This document shows positions 1 through 9,013 of a DNA stretch of 64,000 bases, piece by piece. The first letter of the stretch is position 1. The number at the start of each line of letters is the position of its first letter. A program made the position numbers and the translations under genes. The notes beneath the pieces are model-generated. The model had not been told where the DNA came from, did no database searches, and worked only from the letters and a program-made list of their open reading frames with translations. Source of the DNA: Saccharibacillus deserti (lineage in GTDB: Bacteria > Bacillota > Bacilli > Paenibacillales > Paenibacillaceae); assembly GCF_013618475.1 (NCBI RefSeq), contig NZ_JABJVN010000002.1, positions 124,001 to 188,000 on the forward strand, in the 5' to 3' direction.

Positions 1-489
1 GTCGTCCGGATGGCGCCGCATCGGGACATGGCCGCCTTCGGGATGCACCAGTCCGTGTACCCGCCGTCCGCCGACGTATACGCCTACGCCGATTCCGGTG
101 CCGACCGTGTAATAGACGCAGCTGTCGAGGCCGCGCGCCGCTCCCCAGCGCGCTTCGCCGAAAGCGGCCGCGTTGACGTCGGTATCGAATCCGGCCGGCA
201 CGTTCAGCTTCTTTTTCAAATGCCCCAGCAGGTCGTAATGGCTCCAACCAGGCTTGGGTGTCGTGGTCACATGGCCGTAAGTATCGCTCTGCGGATCGAG
301 GTCGAGCGGGCCGAAGGAACCGACGCCCAGCGCTTCGATATTTTTGCCTTCGAAATACTCGGCCGCACGTTCCGTCGTTTCTTCCGGTTTTTCGGTCGGA
401 AAGCTGACTCGGTCCAGAATCTCTCCGTTTTCACTGCCGATCCCGCAGACGAACTTTGTTCCGCCCGCTTCGATTGCTCCGATGATCAT
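1..489 (-). CDS. ROK family sugar kinase (fructokinase/glucokinase type), 3' part beyond the left edge
   Basis: The minus-strand frame from ATG at 489 stays open to base 1, giving 163 residues without a stop. It begins MIIGAIEAGGTKFVCGIG, the DxGGT-like ATP-phosphate loop of ROK kinases (E8AGGTK). It continues with GSFGPLDL, the substrate motif FDTDVNAAAFGE and a second phosphate motif YYTVGTGIGVGVYVGG. It ends at VHPEGGHVPMRRHPDD, where ROK proteins have the start of the zinc site (GH-X-Cys motif); the cysteines lie outside the window. Bacillus GmuE/fructokinase-type enzymes share this arrangement and phosphorylate fructose or mannose in the cytosol. A GGGAGG site lies 8 bases before the ATG. 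The neighbouring divergent beta-mannosidase makes a role in mannoside use likely, but the sugar is an inference. Confidence 0.9.
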   Translation of the reverse strand, partial: MIIGAIEAGGTKFVCGIGSENGEILDRVSFPTEKPEETTERAAEYFEGKNIEALGVGSFGPLDLDPQSDTYGHVTTTPKPGWSHYDLLGHLKKKLNVPAGFDTDVNAAAFGEARWGAARGLDSCVYYTVGTGIGVGVYVGGRRVHGLVHPEGGHVPMRRHPDD

Positions 490-634
490 GATGGTGTCCT
501 CCCGCAAATCGTTTTGGTTTGTTGCCGTATCCTTTGTTTTCGATCCTTTATCTATTATACCTGTACCCGTTTCGCGCATTATGCTATTTTATTGAAGAAT
601 GAGGGAAGCGTTATCTTGAAAGGAGCGTACACAC

Positions 635-3538
635 ATGAGCGGGAACGGCAGCACAGATAATCACGGGACGGACACGATCGAACTGGGAGGAAGCTGGAGA
701 ATCAAAGACTTCGCGCCGGGAACGACACCTGCGCAGGAGAACGCGGCGGCGATGCTGGACGACCGGTACTGGATGACCGGCAGCGTGCCGGGCGACGTCC
801 ACGGCGCGCTGATCGAGCGGCGGGTGATCGAGGACCCGTATTTCGGGCACAACGATCTCAAAAGCCGCTGGATCGAAGAGCGCGAATGGTGGTACCGCCG
901 CGGGTTCGAATACGGCGGAGCGCTGACGCGGGAACCGGGCGAACGCTTCGAGCTGACGTTCGACGGGCTGGATACGTTCGCGACGGTGTTCGTCAACGGC
1001 CATGAAGTGGGCACGTCGCGCAATATGCTTATGCCGCATACGTTCGACGTCACGCGGGTGATCCGGTCCGGCTGGAACGTGATTGCCGTCCGGTTCGACC
1101 CGCTGCTCCCGCATCATCAGGGCAAAGAGCGGTTCGATTGGTCTTCGTATACGAAAGAACGTCCATGGCTGCGCAAAGCGGCAATGAATTTCGGTTGGGA
1201 CTGGGGCCCGCGCCTCGTCACTGTCGGGATCTGGGGCGGAGTGACGCTGAAGCGGCATCGCCTGGCGAAAATCGAAAGCGTATTCGCCCAAACGCGTTCG
1301 ATCGAAAACGGCGCAGCGAACCTCGCCATCTCGACAGACGTGACGACGTACCGCGGCATGCCCGACGTTCCGCTGACGCTCAGGTTGAGCCTGTCGGACG
1401 AGGACGGGCGCCGCGTGTACGAAGCGGAAGTCGCGGAAGACGGAGCGGATCCAAGCCGCTCCACCGAGACAGGCAGCGCGGCCGGGCACGATCCCGGTTC
1501 GTCCCCGGCCGCCGAATCGGATGTCCGGCCGGAATCCGGCGAACGCCGTCAGGGCGCTTTGTCCGCAAGTCCGGTGACGCCGGGCCGGCGCTCCGCGCTG
1601 CGGCGCCGGGCGGCTTTTCGCACCGAGGCGCTGCTGCCGGACGCCCGGCTGTGGTGGACGCATGATCTAGGGAAGCCGCATCTGTACACGCTGACGGCCG
1701 AACTTTATGCGGGAGACGAGCGAATCCATACCGATACCCAGGCGATAGGCGTGCGCACGATCGAACTGCGGACCGAAGACGAAGAGGGGCGCGCGGCGTT
1801 CCGCTTTTTCCTCAACGGGAAGTTCGTATATGCAAGAGGGGCCAACTGGATTCCCGCGGACAATAGGATCGGCAGCATCCCGGATTCGCGTTACGGCGAA
1901 CTGATCGCGCTGTCGGCGGAATCGGGCATGAACATGCTGCGGATCTGGGGAGGCGGCATTTACGAAAAAGAAATCTTCTACGACGAATGCGATCGGCGCG
2001 GCCTGTTGGTCTGGCAGGATTTCGCTTTTGCGAACGCGCTGTTCCCTGATTTCAACGCCGACTTCATGGACAATGTGCTCGACGAAGTGGAAGCCAACGT
2101 CAAACGGCTGCGCGGACGCGCTTCGCTTGCGCTCTGGTGCGGCAACAACGAGATTGACTGGCTGTACGATATGAAGACGGCAAGCGGCGATATCAAGAGC
2201 GACTTCTACGGCGAACTGATCTACCACGAGCTGATCCCCGAAGCGCTGGAGCGGCTCGACCCCAACCGCGCGTATTGGCCGTCCTCGCCGTACGGCCGAA
2301 GCGGCGATCAGGACGACAACGATCCGGACGCCGGCGACCGGCACAACTGGCAGGTATGGCACGGTTCCGTCTATCCGAGGGCTTTCGGCGAAGCGCCGGT
2401 GCTGGACTACAGCATCCAAGGCGTGACTTTTAAAAATTATAAAAAGGACATGGCGCTGTTCAGCAGCGAATTCGGCATGCACGCGTCGGCCAACCGCTAC
2501 ACGCTGGAGAAAAACATGCCGGAAGACAGTCTGGTCTGGGGCGGGGAAGAGATGGCGTACCGCAACAAGGACACCAACCACCGCAAAGGCATTCTGCTGA
2601 TGGAAGGCTACACCGGCATCCCGCGGAATATCGAGGAGTATATGAATTTCTCGATGCTGACCCAGGCGGAAGGGCTGCGTTACGGCGTCGAGCATTACCG
2701 GCGCAATCCGCGCAGCGGCGGAAGCCTGATCTGGCAGCTCAACGACAGTTGGCCGGGGACGAGCTGGGCGATGATCGATTACGAACTTCTGCCGAAAGCT
2801 TCCTATTACTATGCCAAAAAGTTCTACGCGCCGCTGCTGCTGTCGCTCGAACACGAACCGGGCGGTCCGCTGCGGGTCTGGGCGGTCAACGACGGACCGG
2901 AGCCTGTCGAAGCGGAAGTCGTACTGGAAGTTTGGCGTTTTGACGGGGAAAAGGTTGGGGAATATGTTTTCCGTTCCGGCGGCGCTTTCCGAGGACCGGT
3001 GCTGCTGGGCGAGGTGAGCGAAGCGGACGCGTTAAAAGGCGGCGATGCGGCGGAGACGGTCGTCCGGCTGCGTTTTGCGAAAAGCGGCGGATCGGAAGAT
3101 CCGGCAGAAGTATTGCGAACGGGTACGGCGGAAGCCGCCGGAACGATGCCGGAATACGAGCAGTTCTATCTGCTGCGCGATCAGCGGGAAGTGAAGCTGG
3201 GCCGGTCGGTGCTGGCATGGAGCGTTTCGGCTGAAGAAGATCGAACCGAAGGAACAACGACAGGGGACACGGCAGAAGCCGAACCGCCCGCCTCTGCGGT
3301 TAAAGTGACGATCCAAGCTGCGGGTACGCTTGCGCGTATGGTCAAATTGGAGCTGCCGCTCGGCCGGGTACGTTTCAGCGACAATTTCTTCGATCTGCTG
3401 CCCGGCGAGCTGCGGGAGGTAGCGCTGTCGCTGCTGGACGGTTCGCCGCTGTCGGAAGAGTCCGTGCGGCACAATTTGCGAGTGAGCGCGATGAACGGTG
3501 CAGCACACTCGGAAGTAAGCGCGTTAGAGAAGCGATAA
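635..3538 (+). CDS. Glycoside hydrolase family 2 beta-mannosidase
   Basis: The 967-residue protein has the GH2 order: sugar-binding jelly roll (about residues 10-200), immunoglobulin-like domain, TIM barrel (about 390-720) and C-terminal beta domains. WCGNNEIDW carries the acid/base glutamate (about E506) and SSEFGMH the nucleophile (about E612). N-terminal SWRIKDF and SVPGDVHGAL and barrel motif MNMLRIWGGGIYE are typical of beta-mannosidases, which release mannose from the non-reducing end of manno-oligosaccharides. There is no signal peptide, so the enzyme is probably cytosolic and works on imported oligomers. The ATG at 635 follows a GAAAGGAG site. Residues about 270-328 form a Gly/Pro/Ser/Arg-rich insertion in the second domain that looks disordered and is not part of the usual fold. 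A second low-complexity Thr/Glu/Ala stretch lies near the C-terminus. Confidence 0.95.
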   Translation: MSGNGSTDNHGTDTIELGGSWRIKDFAPGTTPAQENAAAMLDDRYWMTGSVPGDVHGALIERRVIEDPYFGHNDLKSRWIEEREWWYRRGFEYGGALTREPGERFELTFDGLDTFATVFVNGHEVGTSRNMLMPHTFDVTRVIRSGWNVIAVRFDPLLPHHQGKERFDWSSYTKERPWLRKAAMNFGWDWGPRLVTVGIWGGVTLKRHRLAKIESVFAQTRSIENGAANLAISTDVTTYRGMPDVPLTLRLSLSDEDGRRVYEAEVAEDGADPSRSTETGSAAGHDPGSSPAAESDVRPESGERRQGALSASPVTPGRRSALRRRAAFRTEALLPDARLWWTHDLGKPHLYTLTAELYAGDERIHTDTQAIGVRTIELRTEDEEGRAAFRFFLNGKFVYARGANWIPADNRIGSIPDSRYGELIALSAESGMNMLRIWGGGIYEKEIFYDECDRRGLLVWQDFAFANALFPDFNADFMDNVLDEVEANVKRLRGRASLALWCGNNEIDWLYDMKTASGDIKSDFYGELIYHELIPEALERLDPNRAYWPSSPYGRSGDQDDNDPDAGDRHNWQVWHGSVYPRAFGEAPVLDYSIQGVTFKNYKKDMALFSSEFGMHASANRYTLEKNMPEDSLVWGGEEMAYRNKDTNHRKGILLMEGYTGIPRNIEEYMNFSMLTQAEGLRYGVEHYRRNPRSGGSLIWQLNDSWPGTSWAMIDYELLPKASYYYAKKFYAPLLLSLEHEPGGPLRVWAVNDGPEPVEAEVVLEVWRFDGEKVGEYVFRSGGAFRGPVLLGEVSEADALKGGDAAETVVRLRFAKSGGSEDPAEVLRTGTAEAAGTMPEYEQFYLLRDQREVKLGRSVLAWSVSAEEDRTEGTTTGDTAEAEPPASAVKVTIQAAGTLARMVKLELPLGRVRFSDNFFDLLPGELREVALSLLDGSPLSEESVRHNLRVSAMNGAAHSEVSALEKR

Positions 3539-3572
3539 ATGGCGGCAGGTAATCATTATGCTGCAAAAGGAT

Positions 3573-3609
3573 AAAAGCGCTTCTGCCATTGAGGGCGGAA
3601 GCGCTTTTT
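3573..3609. terminator. Bidirectional rho-independent terminator
   Basis: A GC-rich stem (aaaagcgcttctgcc pairing with ggcggaagcgctttt) around a short loop has T runs on one side and A runs on the other. It can serve both the beta-mannosidase gene and the convergent MFS gene. Confidence 0.85.
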
Positions 3610-3644
3610 GAATTAATCGTATGCGGCCTGCATAAGCCATATAT

Positions 3645-4835
3645 TTATCGCTTATTAAGAGGGAAACCGTACACGCGCGCCTGATATACCGTGATCAATG
3701 CGAATGCAATGAATAGAATATTCGCCCACGGAAGAAAAACGGCTCCTAAGACATTGAGCAGGAGAGCTCCAATGACGCTTCCTCCGGCGATTGCAAGATT
3801 CCATGACGTGACCAGCATGGATTGCGCGAGATCGGCATTTTCTCCGCCCGCATCCGACACGGCTGTCTGAAGCAGCGTAGCGGCTCCGCCGAACGTCAAT
3901 CCCCAGATCGCCATCGCCAAGCAGATCGCAAAAGGATGGTCACTAAAGAAAGCGAAGGCTAAGGAAGCTATCCCAAATCCGGCAAGGCTAAACATCACCA
4001 GCCGCCGCAGTTTCCCGTCAATCGACGCCCCCGTGCCGATAATGCCTGCCAGAGCGGCGGCTCCGAATAAAAGCAGCAGCAGATCGACACGGCTGTCTAA
4101 GCCAGATAGCGTCAAGTAAGGCGCGATATACGTATACAAAATGTTGTGAGCCAGAATCCAAGCGAGCACGGTCAACAGAACCGGCCGTACACCGGGTAGA
4201 ACGAACACCTGTCGCAGCGGCATGCGCCGTTCCAGAGTCCGCCCGGGAAAGTCGGGTAAGCTTCGCAGAGCCCACAGCAGGAGCAGCAGAGCCAGCAGAG
4301 ACATCAATCCGAAAACGGCGCGCCAGCCGACGAATCCTCCGATAAAGGTTCCGAGTGGGACGCCAAATGCCAGTGCCAGCGGTGTTCCCGACATGGCTAC
4401 GGCCATTGCCTTACCCCGTACGGAAACAGGAGCCATTAATCGGGCATATCCGGCTGTAACACCCCATAATACGCCGGCTGTTACCCCGGCGAGAAAACGG
4501 ACAGCCAGGGTAAGCATGTAATTCGGAGAGAGCGCGGTAACCGTATTGAATACGAGAAATCCGGCGAGGCACAGCAGCAGCAGTCGCTTGCGCCGCCAAC
4601 CTTGCGTGGCCTGTGTTAGGGGAATCGCAGCAAGCAGCGATCCCAACGCATAAGCCGTCACAAGCTGGCCTGCGGACGCTTCCGAAACACGGAGGCTTTC
4701 GCCGATCGGCAGCAGAAGTCCGGCAGGGACAGCTTCCGTCAGGATGCAGACGAAGCCGGACAATGCCAGAACGATGAGCCCGCTCCATGGAAAGCGTTCG
4801 ACCGCCGCCTCGAAATTTTTCTCGAACATTTTCAT
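3645..4835 (-). CDS. MFS transporter, DHA1 drug/metabolite efflux type
   Basis: The 396-residue protein has about 12 hydrophobic segments. The loop after the second segment (QLVTAYALGSLLAAIPLTQATQ) and the VRFLAGVTAGVLWGVTAGYA segment match DHA1 proteins of the AraJ/NepI/PbuE type, proton-coupled exporters of small molecules. The substrate cannot be read from sequence. Its start overlaps the end of the upstream serine hydrolase gene by 4 bases, so the two are cotranscribed and probably translationally coupled. The divergent Lrp-type regulator is the obvious candidate to control the pair. Confidence 0.88.
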   Translation of the reverse strand: MKMFEKNFEAAVERFPWSGLIVLALSGFVCILTEAVPAGLLLPIGESLRVSEASAGQLVTAYALGSLLAAIPLTQATQGWRRKRLLLLCLAGFLVFNTVTALSPNYMLTLAVRFLAGVTAGVLWGVTAGYARLMAPVSVRGKAMAVAMSGTPLALAFGVPLGTFIGGFVGWRAVFGLMSLLALLLLLWALRSLPDFPGRTLERRMPLRQVFVLPGVRPVLLTVLAWILAHNILYTYIAPYLTLSGLDSRVDLLLLLFGAAALAGIIGTGASIDGKLRRLVMFSLAGFGIASLAFAFFSDHPFAICLAMAIWGLTFGGAATLLQTAVSDAGGENADLAQSMLVTSWNLAIAGGSVIGALLLNVLGAVFLPWANILFIAFALITVYQARVYGFPLNKR

Positions 4836-5986
4836 CCGTACACCGATTCAGTCAGTTCGGCCGTGAATAGACCGGACATTCCTTCGAAAGCTGTGTTTGT
4901 CAGAGATACGACAGTGAGCTTCTCGGCCGGATCGACAAACCAAGAGTGACCGTAAGCGCCGCCCAGTCGCCAGGTTCCGGGCGATTCCTTTGTCTCGGCT
5001 GCTGCCGGGTCTCTCAATACCGTGAAGCCCAGTCCAAACCCCCGGCCAGGCCAGCCGTCCAAATGAAGATCCCCTGTCTGAATGCGCGACATTTCGTCTT
5101 TCCATTCTTTGGGCAGCAGACGATGGCCTGTTCGAAGTTCCTCAAGAAAGCGCAGGAAGTCCTGTGCGGTCCCGACCATCCCGGCACCGCCGGACGGATA
5201 GGCGCTTGGTAGGAAAGCTCGTTCCGGTTGAAAACGAATCCCGGCCGTATGCTCGAATACCTGGGCAATTTCAGTGTCCCCCATTCGTGCGGCTGCAGAA
5301 TTGGTATTAAGGTACGGAACGGTCGTTTTTCGTCGGTTCGTTGTGAAAAAAGAAGTTTCCGTCATGTTTAGCGGACCCGTTACCTTATCTTGAACGATGT
5401 TTTGCAGCGGCGCTCCATATGCTTTTTCCAGCAGCGCTCCCAGAACGTCGGTAGCGATCGAATAGCCCCAAGCCGTACCCGGCATATATTTTAGCGGAGC
5501 GGAAGACAGCCTTATCAAGTTTTCTTCCAATGAAAAATCGACCACATCCATGCCGTCTGACACGCCGGCTCGTGCATAAGGTCCGCCTTTTTCGGATTCC
5601 AAAAACCCGTATCCCAGTCCGGCCGTGTGCGTAAGCAGCTGCCGTACGGTAATAGTCGGTTCTTGGCCGTTTTCAAGACGCGGCCTAAATTCCGGAAGCC
5701 AACGGGTCACTGGATCGTCAAGCTGCAGCGTTCCCTGAGCTATAAGCGCTAAAGCCGCCGTGGAAACGATCGGCTTGGTCAGCGAAGCCAGACGGAAAAG
5801 AGCATCTTCCTGCATGGCGATGCCTGCTTCCCGATCCGCATATCCGGCTGCCCGGCTGTAGATCCGCTTGCCATTTCGGGAGATGAGAGTGACAGTACCG
5901 ACGATTTTTCCTTCTTGGAGCGCTTGGTCGATTACGCCGGCCACCTTTTCAGCCAACGTTTTTTTATCCGAATTTACTATGGTCAT
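4832..5986 (-). CDS. Serine hydrolase of the class C beta-lactamase / DD-peptidase / esterase fold
   Basis: The 384-residue protein has the SxxK catalytic motif in FRLASLTKPIVS (S68, K71). The second-motif tyrosine is in AWGYSIATDVLG, where the usual Asn of YxN is replaced by Ile; this is seen more often in EstB-like esterases than in true beta-lactamases. GGAYGHSWFVDP is probably the third-motif region, with HSW in place of HxG or KTG. No signal peptide is present, so the enzyme is probably intracellular. An AAAGGAGGC site precedes the ATG by about 8 bases. It is the first gene of a two-gene operon with an MFS exporter. A role in hydrolysing an ester or amide of a compound handled by the exporter is possible but unproven. 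Confidence 0.87.
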   Translation of the reverse strand: MTIVNSDKKTLAEKVAGVIDQALQEGKIVGTVTLISRNGKRIYSRAAGYADREAGIAMQEDALFRLASLTKPIVSTAALALIAQGTLQLDDPVTRWLPEFRPRLENGQEPTITVRQLLTHTAGLGYGFLESEKGGPYARAGVSDGMDVVDFSLEENLIRLSSAPLKYMPGTAWGYSIATDVLGALLEKAYGAPLQNIVQDKVTGPLNMTETSFFTTNRRKTTVPYLNTNSAAARMGDTEIAQVFEHTAGIRFQPERAFLPSAYPSGGAGMVGTAQDFLRFLEELRTGHRLLPKEWKDEMSRIQTGDLHLDGWPGRGFGLGFTVLRDPAAAETKESPGTWRLGGAYGHSWFVDPAEKLTVVSLTNTAFEGMSGLFTAELTESVYG

Positions 5987-6295
5987 TCCTTATGCCTCCT
6001 TTTCAATTTACGACTGCCTTAATTGTAGAAAAAGAAGAAAGAGGCTTATATAAGCAAGCATCGAAAAAAAGGGGAGTACGCAAAGGAAACCGGCTTATTT
6101 TCATACCTTTTCTTAGGTTTTATCAGCCCTTTACAAATAGCGCTTTCATTTGATTTTTTTAAGACGCTTTCTGTTGTGTTTATTCGAGTACATTGACGGA
6201 ACGAAGTCAGGAGGACTAAAATCACCCATACAAGAATCATTCAAAGGTACAAATGGTAGATAATCAGCCTATAGGAAAAGGCAAGGAGGCATGAA
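5987..6295. promoter_or_regulatory. Divergent control region with a 12-bp palindrome
   Basis: This A/T-rich gap separates the hydrolase/exporter operon from the Lrp-type regulator. It holds the perfect palindrome gcttatataagc at 6044-6055. A TACAAT hexamer on the minus strand lies between the palindrome and the hydrolase start and could be the -10 box. The palindrome is a plausible binding site for the adjacent regulator, but no second copy was found to support this. Confidence 0.4.
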
Positions 6296-6742
6296 ATGGA
6301 CAGCGTGGACAAAGATATTCTTATTCAGCTGCAGCAGGACGCGCGGTTATCGATGACGGAGATTGGAAGACGGGTGGGATTATCTCAGCCGGCAGTCACC
6401 GAACGAATCAAAAGACTGGAAGAACAAGGAGTTATTGAGCACTACCGTACCGTAATTGCGGGAGAAAAAGTCGGCAAGGCTACCGTTGCTTTTATCTTAT
6501 TTCGTACCACGCAATGTCTCGATTTCGTTGAGTTTTGCAGGAGCAGCATGCAGGTCGTCGAATGCCACCGTATTAGCGGAGAGTATAATTACTTGGTCAA
6601 GATCGTGGTGGAATCCAATCGAGACATCGAGCAATTTGAAAACGAAAGTATGCCATACGGCAGCTCAACGACGCTTGTTTCTTTATCTTCTCCAATCGGC
6701 TGTAAAACGCTGCTTCCCGCAGAATCGTTAATCAAGTTATAA
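6296..6742 (+). CDS. Lrp/AsnC family transcriptional regulator
   Basis: The 148-residue protein begins MDSVDKDILIQLQQDARLS, the typical AsnC-type opening. A winged helix-turn-helix follows (MTEIGRRVGLSQPAVTERIKRLEEQGVI, residues about 20-47), then the RAM ligand-binding/oligomerisation domain. VVECHRISGEYNYLVKIVV matches the V-x-C-x-x-x-x-G-x-x-D/N-Y-L motif of that domain. A GGCAAGGAGG site lies just upstream. Lrp-family proteins bind DNA as octamers and respond to amino acids. Divergence from the hydrolase/MFS operon suggests local control of those genes. Confidence 0.93.
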   Translation: MDSVDKDILIQLQQDARLSMTEIGRRVGLSQPAVTERIKRLEEQGVIEHYRTVIAGEKVGKATVAFILFRTTQCLDFVEFCRSSMQVVECHRISGEYNYLVKIVVESNRDIEQFENESMPYGSSTTLVSLSSPIGCKTLLPAESLIKL

Positions 6743-6766
6743 AGCATGCTGTGACAGGAAGATGGA

Positions 6767-6810
6767 AAAGGCTGTCTTTGTCATCAAAAGTGACAAAAAC
6801 AGCCTTTTTG
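6767..6810. terminator. Bidirectional terminator between convergent genes
   Basis: The stem aaaaggctgtctttgtca pairs with tgacaaaaacagcctttt and is bounded by A and T runs. It serves the Lrp gene and the MutS-like gene that converge on it. Confidence 0.88.
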
Positions 6811-6862
6811 TTCAGGAAAACTTCTGGTCATATCGGAGGGGATTAAAAAGGCAGGTTTAGCG

Positions 6863-9013
6863 TTACCGCTTGTCTCCCGGTTCGTCCGGCGGCAGGACAA
6901 TCGTGACTCCTTCCATATGCCGGCGCTCCATTTTACGGCGTTTTTTGCGGTTTTCTTTGGAATCGAGTACGATGCTGAGATCGTAATCTTCCGGATACAG
7001 CGATTCGCGCGGAATATGGGGCTGCAGTCTTTTGCGGGCGATCCGGATTTTTTGGCCCTGAATCTGCAGGCCGATCGTACCCATGGCGTCTTCTTCGGAG
7101 TAGACGATGCCCGTTTTGCCGAGATACGGCACGGACACGCTGTCTCCGATACGGAAAAAGTCCGTTTGGCTGCCGGAGCCGTCTTCTTCGCCGCTTTCCG
7201 CCTTGTTCTCGCCTGGCGAACCGTTCGTGTCCGGAGCCGGGGGCTGCGGTTCGGCGCGCCGCAGCGAAGCGCCGGGAAGAAGGGCCGGATCGTCGGCCGG
7301 CCGGTCTTCCCGCGCTTGGAAGAGTGCGGAGGAAGATTCTGCAGGAGCCGGATTCGCCCGGGGCGCCGCCGCTTCGCTTGAGGCGCGGGAGTCTTCCTTC
7401 GGCGTCGGCACGGCGGTGCCAACTGCAGCATCGCCTGTGCCGGAAGCGTCCGTCTGTTCCGGCTTCACTTGGCTCCGCCGCGTCAATTCTTCCGCCCGCC
7501 GGGTAACGGCGTCCGGAATGCCGAGCTTCTTGGCGATCGCGAACGCGTAGCTGCGCCCGGCTTCGCCGATCGTCAGCCGGTAGAGCGGCTGCAGCGTCTC
7601 GGCATCGAATTCCATCCGCGCATTCTCGCAGCCCGGCGTGGCCGAAGCGAAGGTCTTGATCTCGGTGAAGTGCGTGGTAACGACGACGCAGGTACCGCGC
7701 CGGTGCAGTTCTTCAAGCACCGCGATCGACAAGCCGACGCCTTCGCCCGGATCGGTACCGGAGGCCATCTCGTCGATCAGGACCAGGGTACGCCGTCCGG
7801 CCGTTTCGAGAATGCCTTTGATGCGGCGGATATGCGCCGAGAAAGTGCTGAGCGCCTGCTCGATACTTTGCCCGTCGCCGATATCGGCTTCGATCCTGTC
7901 GAATACGGACAATTCGCCGCCTTCTTCGGCCGGAATCAGGAGACCGGATTGACCCATCAGGGTCAGCAGGCCGATCGTTTTGAGCGCCAGCGTCTTGCCT
8001 CCGGTATTCGGGCCGGTGACGATCAGCATCCGGAAACGTTCTCCGAGTTCGAAATTCAGCGGAATCATTCCGCTGCCCATCAGCGGATGCCGGGCGCCGC
8101 GCAGACGGATGAGTCCGTGTTCGTTCAGCTTCATATTGACGGCATTCAGCGCCAGTGCGTAGCGGGCTTTGGCGAACAGGAAATCGTATTCGCCCACCAG
8201 TTCGGCGTTTACCCGCAGCTCCTGCGCGAACTGCTCCGCCGTGCCGGTCAGTTCGCTGAGAATCTTCGTTTCTTCGCGTCCTTCTTCGGCGCGAAGCAGC
8301 TCCATCTCGTCATGGAACTGCCGGATCTCTTCCGGTTCAATATAGAGGGTCTGTCCGCTGGAGGATTCGTCCAGCACGGAACCTTTGACCAGCTTCCGGT
8401 ACTCTTTGCGGACCGGAATAGCAAATCGGCCGCCGCGCTGCACGGCCAAGTTCTCCTGAAGGATCGAGCGGTGTTTGGCCATCAGTTCGGCCAGGCGGCG
8501 CGAGCCGCGTTCTTCGACCGTCGCCATGCGGCGGCGGACTTTGGACAATTCGCGGCTGGCCGAGTCCAGCACGCGGTTGCTGCGGATGCAGCGCTCGATC
8601 TCTTCGCGCAGCCGGTCGAGCCGGTGCATACCCGAAGCGTAAGCGGCCGCGTTGGGCGCCCAGTCGGCTTTTCCGTGCATATAGTCGATCAGTTGGGCGC
8701 AGCTGCGCAGGAACTGATGCAGATGCGTGAAGTCCTGCTCCTGGAACACATAACCGGAGCCGAGCAGATCGAGAATCTGCTCCATGCCGGTCAGGGAAGG
8801 CAGGGGAATGCTGGCTCCGCGGCGCAGCACGCCGGCGGCTTCGTCGGTCTCGTCCAGCCGGCGGCGCAGCGTACGGGCATCGATGATCGGCTGAAGCGCG
8901 GCGATATGGCGTTTGCCGAGATAGGATACGGCGTAAGTGGACAGTTCGGTCTTGATGCGTGCGTACTCGAGACGTTCGAGTGTTTGCGGATTAATGTGCG
9001 GTTGTACGTTCAT
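6863..9013 (-). CDS. MutS2-like ATPase lacking the Smr nuclease domain
   Basis: The 716-residue protein shows the MutS2 layout: N-terminal core/lever region, coiled-coil clamp, then the MutS ABC ATPase with Walker A GPNTGGKT, Walker B TLVLIDEMASGTDPGEG and the trans-acting STFSAHIRRI segment. Canonical MutS2 (about 780-790 residues) ends in an Smr domain. Here the sequence after about residue 520 is an 80-100 residue low-complexity linker rich in Ala, Pro, Glu and Ser. A short domain with DFFRIGDSVSVPYLGKTGIVYSEE (an SH3-like KOW-type element as in MutS2) follows, and the protein stops with no Smr motifs. The family acts on stalled or collided ribosomes and branched DNA; without Smr the protein cannot make the Smr-type cleavage. 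It is probably a paralogue of a full MutS2 elsewhere. The ATG is preceded by AAGGAGCG. Confidence 0.88.
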   Translation of the reverse strand: MNVQPHINPQTLERLEYARIKTELSTYAVSYLGKRHIAALQPIIDARTLRRRLDETDEAAGVLRRGASIPLPSLTGMEQILDLLGSGYVFQEQDFTHLHQFLRSCAQLIDYMHGKADWAPNAAAYASGMHRLDRLREEIERCIRSNRVLDSASRELSKVRRRMATVEERGSRRLAELMAKHRSILQENLAVQRGGRFAIPVRKEYRKLVKGSVLDESSSGQTLYIEPEEIRQFHDEMELLRAEEGREETKILSELTGTAEQFAQELRVNAELVGEYDFLFAKARYALALNAVNMKLNEHGLIRLRGARHPLMGSGMIPLNFELGERFRMLIVTGPNTGGKTLALKTIGLLTLMGQSGLLIPAEEGGELSVFDRIEADIGDGQSIEQALSTFSAHIRRIKGILETAGRRTLVLIDEMASGTDPGEGVGLSIAVLEELHRRGTCVVVTTHFTEIKTFASATPGCENARMEFDAETLQPLYRLTIGEAGRSYAFAIAKKLGIPDAVTRRAEELTRRSQVKPEQTDASGTGDAAVGTAVPTPKEDSRASSEAAAPRANPAPAESSSALFQAREDRPADDPALLPGASLRRAEPQPPAPDTNGSPGENKAESGEEDGSGSQTDFFRIGDSVSVPYLGKTGIVYSEEDAMGTIGLQIQGQKIRIARKRLQPHIPRESLYPEDYDLSIVLDSKENRKKRRKMERRHMEGVTIVLPPDEPGDKR

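Noticed and set aside
611-1663. Long minus-strand ORF opposite the beta-mannosidase gene
   Set aside because: It is antisense to a clear gene, has Arg/Pro-rich composition typical of reverse-frame reading in GC-rich DNA, and lacks a ribosome site.
6046-6240. 64-residue minus ORF upstream of the Lrp-type gene
   Set aside because: It lies in the divergent promoter region, lacks a ribosome site and has no recognisable sequence.
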